Source: Nitrospirales bacterium
Lineage (GTDB): Bacteria; Nitrospirota; Nitrospiria; Nitrospirales; UBA8639
NCBI GenBank assembly: GCA_029261305.1
Contig: JAJDBO010000407.1
Span: 1 to 47,972 of the forward strand
Length of the DNA: 47,972 nucleotides
Direction: 5' to 3'
This document shows positions 8,828-16,678 of the stretch, piece after piece. The notes under the pieces are model-generated. The model ran no database searches. It was given only the letters and a program-made list of their open reading frames with translations, and had not been told where the DNA came from. Positions within the stretch are counted from its first letter, which is position 1, and every line of letters starts with the position of its first letter. The position numbers and the translations under genes are program-made.

Positions 8828-10029
8828 GAGTAGTGGATTCCAAAGAGGTCCACTTGACCTACTGCACCAATATTCACCCTGGAGAGACGTGGAGTGAAAT
8901 CCGTCAGAATATTGAAAAATACGTGCTTGCTGTGAAAGAACGTTTGGCGCCTACTCAATCATTTGGTGTGGGGCTTCGGCTTTCGGCTGCGGCCGCGGAT
9001 GAATTGAACACTCCCGAAAACCTTAAGGAGTTTAGAAACTTTCTTACCGCTCATAATCTTTACATCTTTACGATAAACGGGTTCCCCTATGGTAAATTTC
9101 ATGGGACCCCAGTGAAGGAGAACGTGTATCTTCCTGATTGGCGTGCTGAAGAACGACTGCGTTACACGAAAGTGCTCGCCGACATTTTGGCAGCCCTGCT
9201 TCCCGCAGATGCGACAATGACAGGGAGTATTTCGACGGTACCTGGCGCCTTCAAGCCAGAGATTAATAGCAACGCAGACATCGAACAGATGACATTGTTG
9301 TTTATTGAAGCCGCGATCTATTGTGCGGAGCTCAAAACCAAGACTGGAAAGACCATCTCTTTAGCTTTGGAACCAGAACCATGCTGCTTTCTCGAGACCG
9401 TGGACGAGACAATTACATTCTTTCGCGATCATCTTTTTTCCTCATCCAGTATCCAACGTTTTGCCTCACATATGGGTATGACTGTCTCCGCGGCGGAAAC
9501 TGCTTTGCGGAGTCACGTAGGTGTCTGTCTTGACCTTTGTCATGCAGCTGTCGAGTATGAAGATTCCTCTTCTTGTATTGAGGCCTTCCGCGATGCCGGT
9601 ATTCAAATTTTCAAGATGCAAATCAGCGCGGGTTTACTGTTGCCCGTCGTCACACCAGAGAAGGTTCAATCGCTTCGTCAATTCGACGATCACGTTTATC
9701 TGCATCAGGTTGTCGAGCGTAGGGGGCCTAATCTCGTGCGCTACCTTGACCTAGACAAGGCCATGACAGCATTTGACCATTCTAATGGTGACCGAGAGTG
9801 GCGTATCCATTTCCATGTTCCGATTTTCATGGCTGACCTTGGTGAATTCCGTTCAACACAACGGTTCATTCGAGAAATTCTTGGACTACATCTGAAGCAA
9901 CCTGTTTCTTCCCATTTGGAAGTCGAGACGTACACTTGGGGAGTGACGCCACAGGTATACCAAAGCGGCGATGTTGTTCACGACATATGCCGAGAACTCG
10001 AATGGGTGCAAGGCCAGTTACAATCATGA
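8824..10029 (+). CDS. eboE: EboE, xylose-isomerase-like TIM-barrel metabolite traffic protein
   Basis: A 401-residue TIM-barrel protein of the sugar-phosphate isomerase/epimerase-like group, EboE branch. Seen: HLTYCTNIHPGETW at the N-end and INGFPYGKFHG near residue 80, both characteristic of EboE; ALEPEPCCFLETVDE, GVCLDLCHAAVEYED and IFKMQISAGL, which carry the Glu, Asp, His and Gln expected of a metal-dependent barrel. The start ATG overlaps the stop of the eboD fusion (ATGA) and its stop overlaps eboC the same way, so the three are translationally coupled. The biochemical reaction of EboE is not established; by fold it would isomerise or epimerise a cyclitol- or sugar-like compound made by EboD. 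Soluble, no signal peptide. Confidence 0.87.
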   Translation: MRVVDSKEVHLTYCTNIHPGETWSEIRQNIEKYVLAVKERLAPTQSFGVGLRLSAAAADELNTPENLKEFRNFLTAHNLYIFTINGFPYGKFHGTPVKENVYLPDWRAEERLRYTKVLADILAALLPADATMTGSISTVPGAFKPEINSNADIEQMTLLFIEAAIYCAELKTKTGKTISLALEPEPCCFLETVDETITFFRDHLFSSSSIQRFASHMGMTVSAAETALRSHVGVCLDLCHAAVEYEDSSSCIEAFRDAGIQIFKMQISAGLLLPVVTPEKVQSLRQFDDHVYLHQVVERRGPNLVRYLDLDKAMTAFDHSNGDREWRIHFHVPIFMADLGEFRSTQRFIREILGLHLKQPVSSHLEVETYTWGVTPQVYQSGDVVHDICRELEWVQGQLQS

Positions 10030-10898
10030 ACGTGTCAGTGGCCCTGAGGCTAGGGCGGGTTTCCAATCTTCCCACCGTGTGGTCAAACATTTTAGCCGGT
10101 GTCGCGCTAAGCGGAGGTTCTACCTGGGACCCCCGTATTGTACCTCTCATTCTCGCATTGTCTTTATTCTATATCGCCGGCATGTTTCTCAACGATGCCT
10201 TCGATTCAGAGCTTGACGCTTTAGAGCGTCCAACCCGTCCAATCCCTAGTAAGGAAGTCACCGCAAAGACAGTCTATCGCTTAGGTGGGTTCATGTTAGC
10301 CAGTGGTCTATTGATCCTTGTCGGGATCGGCTACTTGACCCAAAATGGAACAGGCGCTTGGCCAGTAGTCGCTGGTTTGATTCTTTGTGGGTTGATAGTT
10401 TTCTACGATTGGCATCACAAAAAAAATCCTTTAAGTCCGCTCACCATGGGGGCTTGCCGAATGATGGTCTACATCACTGCGGCATTAGCCATCTCAACTC
10501 ACCCATCACCGGAAGTGCTTTTTGGGGGATTTGTATTACTAAGTTGGCTCATTGGTCTCACGTATATTGCCAAACAAGAAACTCTAGATCGCGTGACGAA
10601 CCTTTGGCCACTTGGTTTTCTGGCTTTGCCCTTTGTCTACTGCTTCCCATATGCTTTAGAAGACGTGCTAACCGCTGCTGTCTGGTGTGGGTTGCTAGGA
10701 GTCGCAATCTCAGCTCTGTGGCTGATCCGGCGACGTCAACCTGGTGATATTAGCCGTGCAGTCGTCACCCTTATTGCCGGGATTTCTCTACTCGATGCGA
10801 TCTTCATCCTGAAGTGGGGCAGCCAAGGTTCAGGTCTTATTGCAATTGCCGCTTTTATTCTTACTCTTGCCCTTCAACGATTTGTCCCCGGTACCTAA
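10026..10898 (+). CDS. eboC: EboC, UbiA-family prenyltransferase
   Basis: A 290-residue integral-membrane protein of the UbiA superfamily with about eight to nine hydrophobic helices. Seen: GRVSNLPTVWSNILAGVAL at the N-end, NDAFDSELDALERPTRPIPS, the first Asp-rich NDxxD motif that binds magnesium and prenyl diphosphate, and VFYDWHHKKNPLSPLTMGAC in the second conserved loop. In that loop EboC proteins have a changed second Asp motif compared with UbiA. The true start is the ATG at 10026, in ATGA overlap with eboE. As last gene of the operon it supports the idea that Ebo attaches a prenyl group to a cyclitol-like acceptor at the membrane. Its 3-prime end overlaps the tail of a decayed convergent gene by 38 bases. 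Confidence 0.87.
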   Translation: MNVSVALRLGRVSNLPTVWSNILAGVALSGGSTWDPRIVPLILALSLFYIAGMFLNDAFDSELDALERPTRPIPSKEVTAKTVYRLGGFMLASGLLILVGIGYLTQNGTGAWPVVAGLILCGLIVFYDWHHKKNPLSPLTMGACRMMVYITAALAISTHPSPEVLFGGFVLLSWLIGLTYIAKQETLDRVTNLWPLGFLALPFVYCFPYALEDVLTAAVWCGLLGVAISALWLIRRRQPGDISRAVVTLIAGISLLDAIFILKWGSQGSGLIAIAAFILTLALQRFVPGT

Positions 10899-11943
10899 AA
10901 AGGTGATCGAGTTGTGAATCAGAATGATTGGCGAAGATACTGAAAAGCAGGCAGCCTCCCGGCGGAATGCCGGGATACCCCTGGTCGCACAAATTTAGGC
11001 AGATTTTCTCGTCGTGGAACAGATGGTTCGCCAATGACGACAGGTAACCAGGAACATCTGATTCGATGCGCAGGAGGGGAGACGGGCTTGTCGGGTGAAT
11101 ATCCCAACCAGCGTCACTCAAGCCCAATCCTACCTTGCAGATATTGGCCTTTAGTCGGGTTAAAATACTTCGATCCTGGTTCAATAATTGAAAAGTCTTG
11201 GCTGACGCTGCCAAAATCCCGAGTGGAGGAACCGATGCACCGCGTGTCACTTCCGAGTTTCGCTCAATGGCTGTTTTCAAGACAGACGTACAAGGAATGA
11301 TCTCGCCAAAACTGCCGAAGGCCTTTCTTAGGGTTAAGCTCGCTGCGACCATAGGATCTTTGATCTCGAAATACTCAAGAGCGCCCCGTCCTCTCTCTCC
11401 CAGGACGCCGCTTCCGTGGGCGTCGTCAAGAAGCAGACGACTTCCTTTTTGGTTTTGGAGCAACTCATAGTAGTCGGTAACCGGAGCCAGTTCTCCCGAT
11501 GCGGGAAAAATGCAGTCGGTCATAACAAGGGGGCTTTCCCCTTTGGTCAATTGCTACATTTTTTTTGCCAGATCCGCCGGGGTACGGTGCATAAAGCTCG
11601 TCACTGGTTTCCCAGATAGAGCAGCAGCATCGACCAAGCTTGGAAGAGCAAACTCATCAATCAACACTCGGTCAAAAGTATTTTTCCAGGCTGCCACCAG
11701 AATGCCGTTGCCAGAAAATCAGGAATTGAAAAACACCACGGCTTGGCTTCCGAAAAATTCTATTGCGTTCCGCTCTAGGTCATGTACCACCGGATGACAA
11801 CCGATCTCCTTTTTGACTCGGGTTTTTAAACCATATTTCAGTGTCGCCTCGGTCGACGCTGCGAGGATTTCCGGATGGCCGTAGAGCCCGAGATAGCCGC
11901 TACCGCGAAACCAATCGTAATCCCCTCCCTCAATGGTCACCAC
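10861..11943 (-). pseudogene. Decayed alpha-oxoamine synthase (BioF/KBL-like)
   Basis: A PLP-dependent alpha-oxoamine synthase (the 8-amino-7-oxononanoate synthase, 2-amino-3-ketobutyrate CoA ligase and serine palmitoyltransferase family) that is no longer intact. Seen in one frame: GSGYLGLYGHPEI (family SNNYLGL), VVFFNS, a TGA stop at 11716-11718, SGNGILVAAWKNTFDRVLID, a TAG stop near 11550, then DCIFPASGELAP, LLLDDAHGSGVLGERGRG with the PLP-binding Asp and His, TLRKAFGSFGE with the Schiff-base Lys, and FANHSDSQLDHL at the end. The frame is kept through both stops, so only nonsense changes, not indels, split it. The N-terminal 30-40 residues are also missing or very short, with a stop at 11974. 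It is convergent to eboC and may be a lost partner of the pathway. Confidence 0.75.
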
Positions 11944-12006
11944 GTGGCCCTCCGGACTTTGGATCTCGGGAAATTATTTTGTGTGGATGTTGTGATATTC
12001 CTTTAT

Positions 12007-12842
12007 TTAATACTCGAGCAATTGAAAAGAGGGATTGAGTTTCCCGCCAAGAATATACGCAGAGATCGTACTCAATCTGCGGGAATGATGATCTCTGAGT
12101 TGCGTTTCTGCCTTGCCTGAAAGCGTATAGCCAGATTTTCCCAGCCGAGCACGGGCAGTTTTATGCTGCTTTAGGATCACTTTGATCGGATCAAACGAGG
12201 GTTTCCAGTTAAAACTGACCTGCAACAATCGGATGGGCAACCCGGAGAGAAATGTATCACGCAGGGGCACGATCTCTTCCATATAAGAAAGCCCGGTACA
12301 GCATATCACCCACCCACGAGCGGCAAGTTCAAGGATCAGGCTGTGTGCTTTGGGAGCAGCAAATATGGCTACCCCCGGCTCTCGAGAACGCAGCCCCTCC
12401 CGACTGCAATGCCAGAACGCGCTTTTTGGAAGATCCTTACCCGTTGCATGGGGGTGTTTTGAAACAACCGAAACAAACTTTCCATTTCTGTCGCGGCGAA
12501 TAGGCTGTTGCTCCAATTGGCGAGTCCTTTGCCCGTGGTCCTGGGGACTTCGGGAAAATCTATTGGAGGCACATTCGCCCATTCCCGCAATTGATTTGAC
12601 CAGTGGCACTCTCGACTAAGCATCTGTTGAAGTTAATCCGACAGCGCTTCATCCTTATTCCAGAACCAAATCGTATCACGGGTTGGAGGTCCTAGCAGAG
12701 TGGCCAAGCCACGCGGACTACCGGTGGAGTTGCGAATATCGTTGACTTGGAAACCAGGAATGGAAAAACTACCATGGGTAGCGACAGGCCAGGCTCCAAT
12801 AGGGCTTCCATCCGTAATTGATCTGGGGTTTTTTCGCACCAA
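12007..12842 (-). pseudogene. Decayed unrecognised gene
   Basis: A broken coding stretch upstream of, and co-directional with, the decayed oxoamine synthase. One frame runs from 12842, with GLATLLGPPTRDTIWFWNKD, a TAA stop near 12636, then EWANVPPIDFPEVPRTTGKG and NSLFAATEMESLFRLFQNT to about 12369. A second frame carries on from about 12390 with VAIFAAPKAHSLILELAARG, LSYMEEIVPLRDTFLSGLPI and FDPIKVILKQHKTARARLGK to about 12007. One nonsense change plus one indel would turn this into a single chain of about 280 residues. I do not recognise the family. The protein-like texture of both frames and the shift between them are the evidence for a real but lost gene; a sequencing error cannot be excluded. 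Confidence 0.5.
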
Positions 12843-12918
12843 CCATTATAAAAGGTTAAGCGTACCGTACCCCTAAAATACTAAGGCATCGACTGTAAAC
12901 GACCAGCGCCGACAATCG

Positions 12919-15033
12919 TTATTTGTTACCGTTTGCTTTAGCGATATCCGCCTGGGTTCTGGGCGTGTTTTTGTCCATCCAGGTGAGGATCAGTTGTAAT
13001 TTATCATGGGACAGGTCGCGAGTAACGGGCATGTGTAATGGAGCTTCTATGGGTTGTTTTAACACGTTTTTTATTTGTACTTTATTCATGACAACCGATT
13101 CGTAATTCTGTAGTCCAAAGCGTGACATGATGGGATAGAGCTTGCCGTATTGAGCTAAAATATCGCGAATTTCGCCGTCCCAGGTTGGTATATAACCCAA
13201 TCCCTTTCCATTCAATAACTGTTGATACACTTGAATGCTGATTAAATCGTCTTTGTCTTTGATGTAGTTTTGAATATTCGTAAATTCATAATCGAGGAAG
13301 TAAATCTGGCCGTCGATATAACCTCGGGGATTACCGGGGTTAAAGGCTGTAATATTGAAAGTCGCCACCCCATCCACGGTCGTGGCTTTATAAGTTGTTG
13401 CATATTGAGGCCCAATTCCAAGCGCGGACTCCGGAACGGCTAAATTCGCGGTGCCAAGAGTGCCGCCTTGGCCTACGGTATTAGCAGAGTAATTGGTGGC
13501 TTTTTGAGGAGAGAGGCTTGTCAATGTGATCTCAACGGGCGTCGTAGGCTTTTGGCCAAATTTCGTCACATAAATATGAATGTCGGCGGTTGCTCCGGTG
13601 GGGTGACCCGGAGGCGGGTCCTGTATGGTCGTCATCCCTGGATTCATCCGGTACACAAACCTGTCGGCGCGCATAAAATACCCGTCTTTATTTTCCGCGA
13701 GCAACAATGTTTTTTGCGTGCCGCTCACCTCGCTGATAATGCCTAAAGGCTTACTGCCCACTTTCTCAGCCTCGCCCTCTTTCGGGGCATACGTAAAGAA
13801 CCCGGAGTTTATGGTCTTAAAGTCAGAGCCTTGATATGGGATAGTGGCTAAAATCTTCGCTTGGTCTAGGCTCACAGGTTCCCCCTCGGGAACGTCAAAA
13901 TATACGAGGCTTAATACGCCCAGTTTTTCTTCGTAGGCCAAAGGTCCAGGCAAACTTGTTGCCAAGGAATTGCCTAAGTTGACTGTCACGGTATTGGAAC
14001 TGACTTCAAACGGCGCAAAAAAGGCCAATGGATTTTGTTCATAGGGCGCCATCATTCTGGAAGGCACAACGTAGGTGAGCGCTTGGGCTTCGCCCAATCC
14101 GATAACGCCCACAATATCCCCATGGGTAAAGGGGTTCGGACCACTGGGAGAATACTCTTGTTTTGATGCCGCGAGGATGGTCGGTCCATACTGGGTCGCT
14201 TCCGGTTTTTCGAGTAATTGACTCAGCATGTGATTGACAAAAGACTCGGTCGGGATATCTCCCTTTGGACTCCCAACGTTCTGAATAGCTTCGGTTAGCG
14301 GTCCTAACTTATTAGTTACGTTGAGGGGTACTCCTTGCTCAAGCATGACGCCGATCGTTCCACGGTTAAAACTATAGATTTGCGGAGAGTTATTATGTGC
14401 GTTAACGGTTACGTTCATTGATAAAGCTGTGGGGTTGTTATTTTTTAGATCGTTGATAAATTTTGACGACTTTTCGGTAGAAGTTTCCACGTCAACGTTG
14501 GTTAACTGCGCTTGATATACTGCCGAACCGCTGGCGGAACTCCTCGGTCCATTTTGAGACTGAACCCAAATTCCCGTAAAGGGTGTCGGCGCAAAAGTGC
14601 CTCTGATAAAACTGGGAATAGAATGAGGTTGGGCGGCGCTGGTTCCGGCAATTTGAATGTCCAATCCCCACACTTCGGATACATTTTGCTGCATAGGATC
14701 TAAATCAACAATTTTAGGAGGAGCCTTCGCATAGACGGCGGCAACGCTCTGTCCAACGATTGGATCTGTGATGGATTCGGTACCGTCTTCATACATGACT
14801 TTCGTCACGGTACAATCGATAAGGTCGAAAATGCCATTGCCATTAGGATTCCAGTAGAGCTCTACATCTTTCAGTTGTATGGGATTGCTGGAATGGTCCA
14901 GGCGAGTATCGCCAGGGGCGGTCGTTCCATAAAAGTTATTGGTATTATAATTATTTGGCGTGTTGTTCACCGTGCTGGGCGCCGCTTGGAACTTACCGGA
15001 AAAATGCAATCGGGGAAATTTTAAATAACTCAT
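12919..15033 (-). CDS. VioB N-terminal-half-like protein (copy 2)
   Basis: A 704-residue paralogue of the gene at 336-2291 and very close to the one at 16679-18736. Seen: start MSYLKFPRLHFSGKFQA, STVNNTPNNYNTNNF, DLIDCTVTKVMYEDG, PKIVDLDPMQQ, a long beta-rich middle, GNPRGYIDGQIYFLDYEF, then YGKLYPIMSRFG and LHMPVTRDLSHDKLQLILTW, the last two being the VioB N-half landmarks. The acidic tail of copy 1 is absent. It has GGAAAGAGAT just ahead of the ATG. No ferritin-like partner gene is adjacent; the only one in the window is at 2322. It is the last gene of an apparent three-gene minus-strand unit with a cytochrome-like gene and copy 3. No signal peptide. Function unknown beyond the VioB relation. 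Confidence 0.72.
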   Translation of the reverse strand: MSYLKFPRLHFSGKFQAAPSTVNNTPNNYNTNNFYGTTAPGDTRLDHSSNPIQLKDVELYWNPNGNGIFDLIDCTVTKVMYEDGTESITDPIVGQSVAAVYAKAPPKIVDLDPMQQNVSEVWGLDIQIAGTSAAQPHSIPSFIRGTFAPTPFTGIWVQSQNGPRSSASGSAVYQAQLTNVDVETSTEKSSKFINDLKNNNPTALSMNVTVNAHNNSPQIYSFNRGTIGVMLEQGVPLNVTNKLGPLTEAIQNVGSPKGDIPTESFVNHMLSQLLEKPEATQYGPTILAASKQEYSPSGPNPFTHGDIVGVIGLGEAQALTYVVPSRMMAPYEQNPLAFFAPFEVSSNTVTVNLGNSLATSLPGPLAYEEKLGVLSLVYFDVPEGEPVSLDQAKILATIPYQGSDFKTINSGFFTYAPKEGEAEKVGSKPLGIISEVSGTQKTLLLAENKDGYFMRADRFVYRMNPGMTTIQDPPPGHPTGATADIHIYVTKFGQKPTTPVEITLTSLSPQKATNYSANTVGQGGTLGTANLAVPESALGIGPQYATTYKATTVDGVATFNITAFNPGNPRGYIDGQIYFLDYEFTNIQNYIKDKDDLISIQVYQQLLNGKGLGYIPTWDGEIRDILAQYGKLYPIMSRFGLQNYESVVMNKVQIKNVLKQPIEAPLHMPVTRDLSHDKLQLILTWMDKNTPRTQADIAKANGNK

Positions 15034-15158
15034 TATCTCTTTCCTTTTTTTACAAACTTCCGTTTAGCGCTTGTGTATGGACGGAAATTGTACAAGCTTT
15101 CGGTCGTTCGCCATCAACGTCACAGCTAGTTTTCTGCCCCATGAAATTGAAGAGACGC

Positions 15159-16646
15159 CTAGTGATTAAAATAGATACTGCAAGCCTTCGGCAGTTCTCC
15201 ACTTTCGCAACCACCTGTGTCGGTTTGCATCAAATTGAAGATGTGACTGATCCCTGCAGGAGGCAAGGTGACGGGTGTGTTGTTTTGTGTTTTTCCACTG
15301 AGGTTATGACAACTAAAACAACTATTGGGGTTGGTCACTCCAGCCTCGCCATTTTGCACATAGGTTTCCATCGACGTATTGGCCGAGGAGAGGGACCCGG
15401 CTTGAATTTGCAAGTTGGGCGGCAAGCCGGCGACAGTCCAAATATTGCCCGTCAGCTCATAGTTCGCCCATAGCGAAAATTGCTTGGTGCCCCTTAACAC
15501 TTGGTCGGCGCTTTGGTTAATGGCGATCAAAGTGGCCGTACTGGGCGCAATAACGTTTTTCTGAACGTTCTCTTTACAGATGTAGTTTGGTTGCGGAGAA
15601 GAATTACAATTCAAATTATTCGGAAAAATACCTTGAACGGGATCGCCCCAGGGATGTTCGCGACAGATTTCAGACGGAGATTTTTTCCCTCGATAATTGT
15701 TTAAATTACAATTGTTGTCTGTCGTGGCGCATTCTTTACTGATAAACGTCCACTCTCCGTGTTTGGGTTTGGCGTCCAAGTTCGTACAGTCGGGCACATT
15801 ATTTCTATGCTCGAACGTCCCCCAAATAAATTCGGGATGGTTGGGAGTTTTACTAACAATATGCATCCCCACAAGACCCAACTGATGGCTTTGGCACTGA
15901 GATGTGGATTTTGACGTATTGGGAGGGCGCACATACCCTTGGCGAACAAAAAATGTTCCCCCCTTTATTTCACTTTGAGTCAGTATTTTCCAGGAAGTTT
16001 TTAATTCGACTGCTCCCACCGGAAAAGCCAGGTTCGGATACAGCAGGGGAATATTGACAATTTTTCCTTCATTGAGCAGGTCTGGGGCTAGGGTTAACGC
16101 GCATTGCGATCTATACAAGTCGCACTGGGTGATAAAATCGTATGCAGATTGGTTTACCGAAACGCCGTAGTAAACAAATTGGTTTTGCTGATCGATTAAC
16201 GGCTGTTCCGAACCAGCCTGCAGAGTAAAATCAGAATAGACAAAGCCGTCTTTGGCTTTCGCCTCGCAATACTCGGGCGTGACGGTTGTGCCCCAAGGAG
16301 CCGGTTTTTGTTTTGCTCCCACAAATATGCCATAACTTGGCATCCAGTTTTGAAAATTCGGGATGTTTTTATTCTCAGCGCTTGGGCTGACAAGGTAGCT
16401 GAACGATTGCCACATAAACTGCTGGAAACGGCAATTGTCTTTGGCTGGCGTCCCTGAGTTTGGAAGCACCACCTTTTGAGGCAATTCAGGTTTGCTCATC
16501 CATTCAAGGTTAAATGGACAATCAACGGTAGCGTTCCCAGATGTCGCCGCGCTGACCGGGGAAACCGAAATACACAATAGCCAAAAAACAGCGAATGATA
16601 GACTTTTTGTTGCCGGGTTAAATCGAAGGTTCCGTAGGTTGTTCAT
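15159..16646 (-). CDS. Exported mono-haem cytochrome c-like protein
   Basis: A 495-residue secreted protein with one c-type haem site. Seen: a signal peptide (LSFAVFWLLCISVSPVSAA, cleavage after about residue 34); GLVGMHIVSKTPNHPEFIWG followed by TFEHRNNVPDC, a motif I associate with a family of large cytochrome-like proteins; and SCFSCHNLSG with CxxCH at about 443-447 near the C-end. Several extra Cys in the middle suggest disulfides. The ATG at 16646 has AAAGGAGGG in front, so I prefer it to the ATG at 16679. It lies between two nearly identical VioB N-half genes in one direction, suggesting a periplasmic electron carrier linked to their product, although those neighbours lack signals. The redox partner is unknown. 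Confidence 0.72.
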   Translation of the reverse strand: MNNLRNLRFNPATKSLSFAVFWLLCISVSPVSAATSGNATVDCPFNLEWMSKPELPQKVVLPNSGTPAKDNCRFQQFMWQSFSYLVSPSAENKNIPNFQNWMPSYGIFVGAKQKPAPWGTTVTPEYCEAKAKDGFVYSDFTLQAGSEQPLIDQQNQFVYYGVSVNQSAYDFITQCDLYRSQCALTLAPDLLNEGKIVNIPLLYPNLAFPVGAVELKTSWKILTQSEIKGGTFFVRQGYVRPPNTSKSTSQCQSHQLGLVGMHIVSKTPNHPEFIWGTFEHRNNVPDCTNLDAKPKHGEWTFISKECATTDNNCNLNNYRGKKSPSEICREHPWGDPVQGIFPNNLNCNSSPQPNYICKENVQKNVIAPSTATLIAINQSADQVLRGTKQFSLWANYELTGNIWTVAGLPPNLQIQAGSLSSANTSMETYVQNGEAGVTNPNSCFSCHNLSGKTQNNTPVTLPPAGISHIFNLMQTDTGGCESGELPKACSIYFNH

Positions 16647-16678
16647 TATCCCTCCTTTATCACCAGAGCTGGTAAGCA

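Noticed and set aside
10861..11943. Stop-codon recoding (selenocysteine or pyrrolysine) in the oxoamine synthase.
   Set aside because: Two different stops, at positions where the family has Gly and a non-conserved residue, and no recoding element is evident; decay is simpler.
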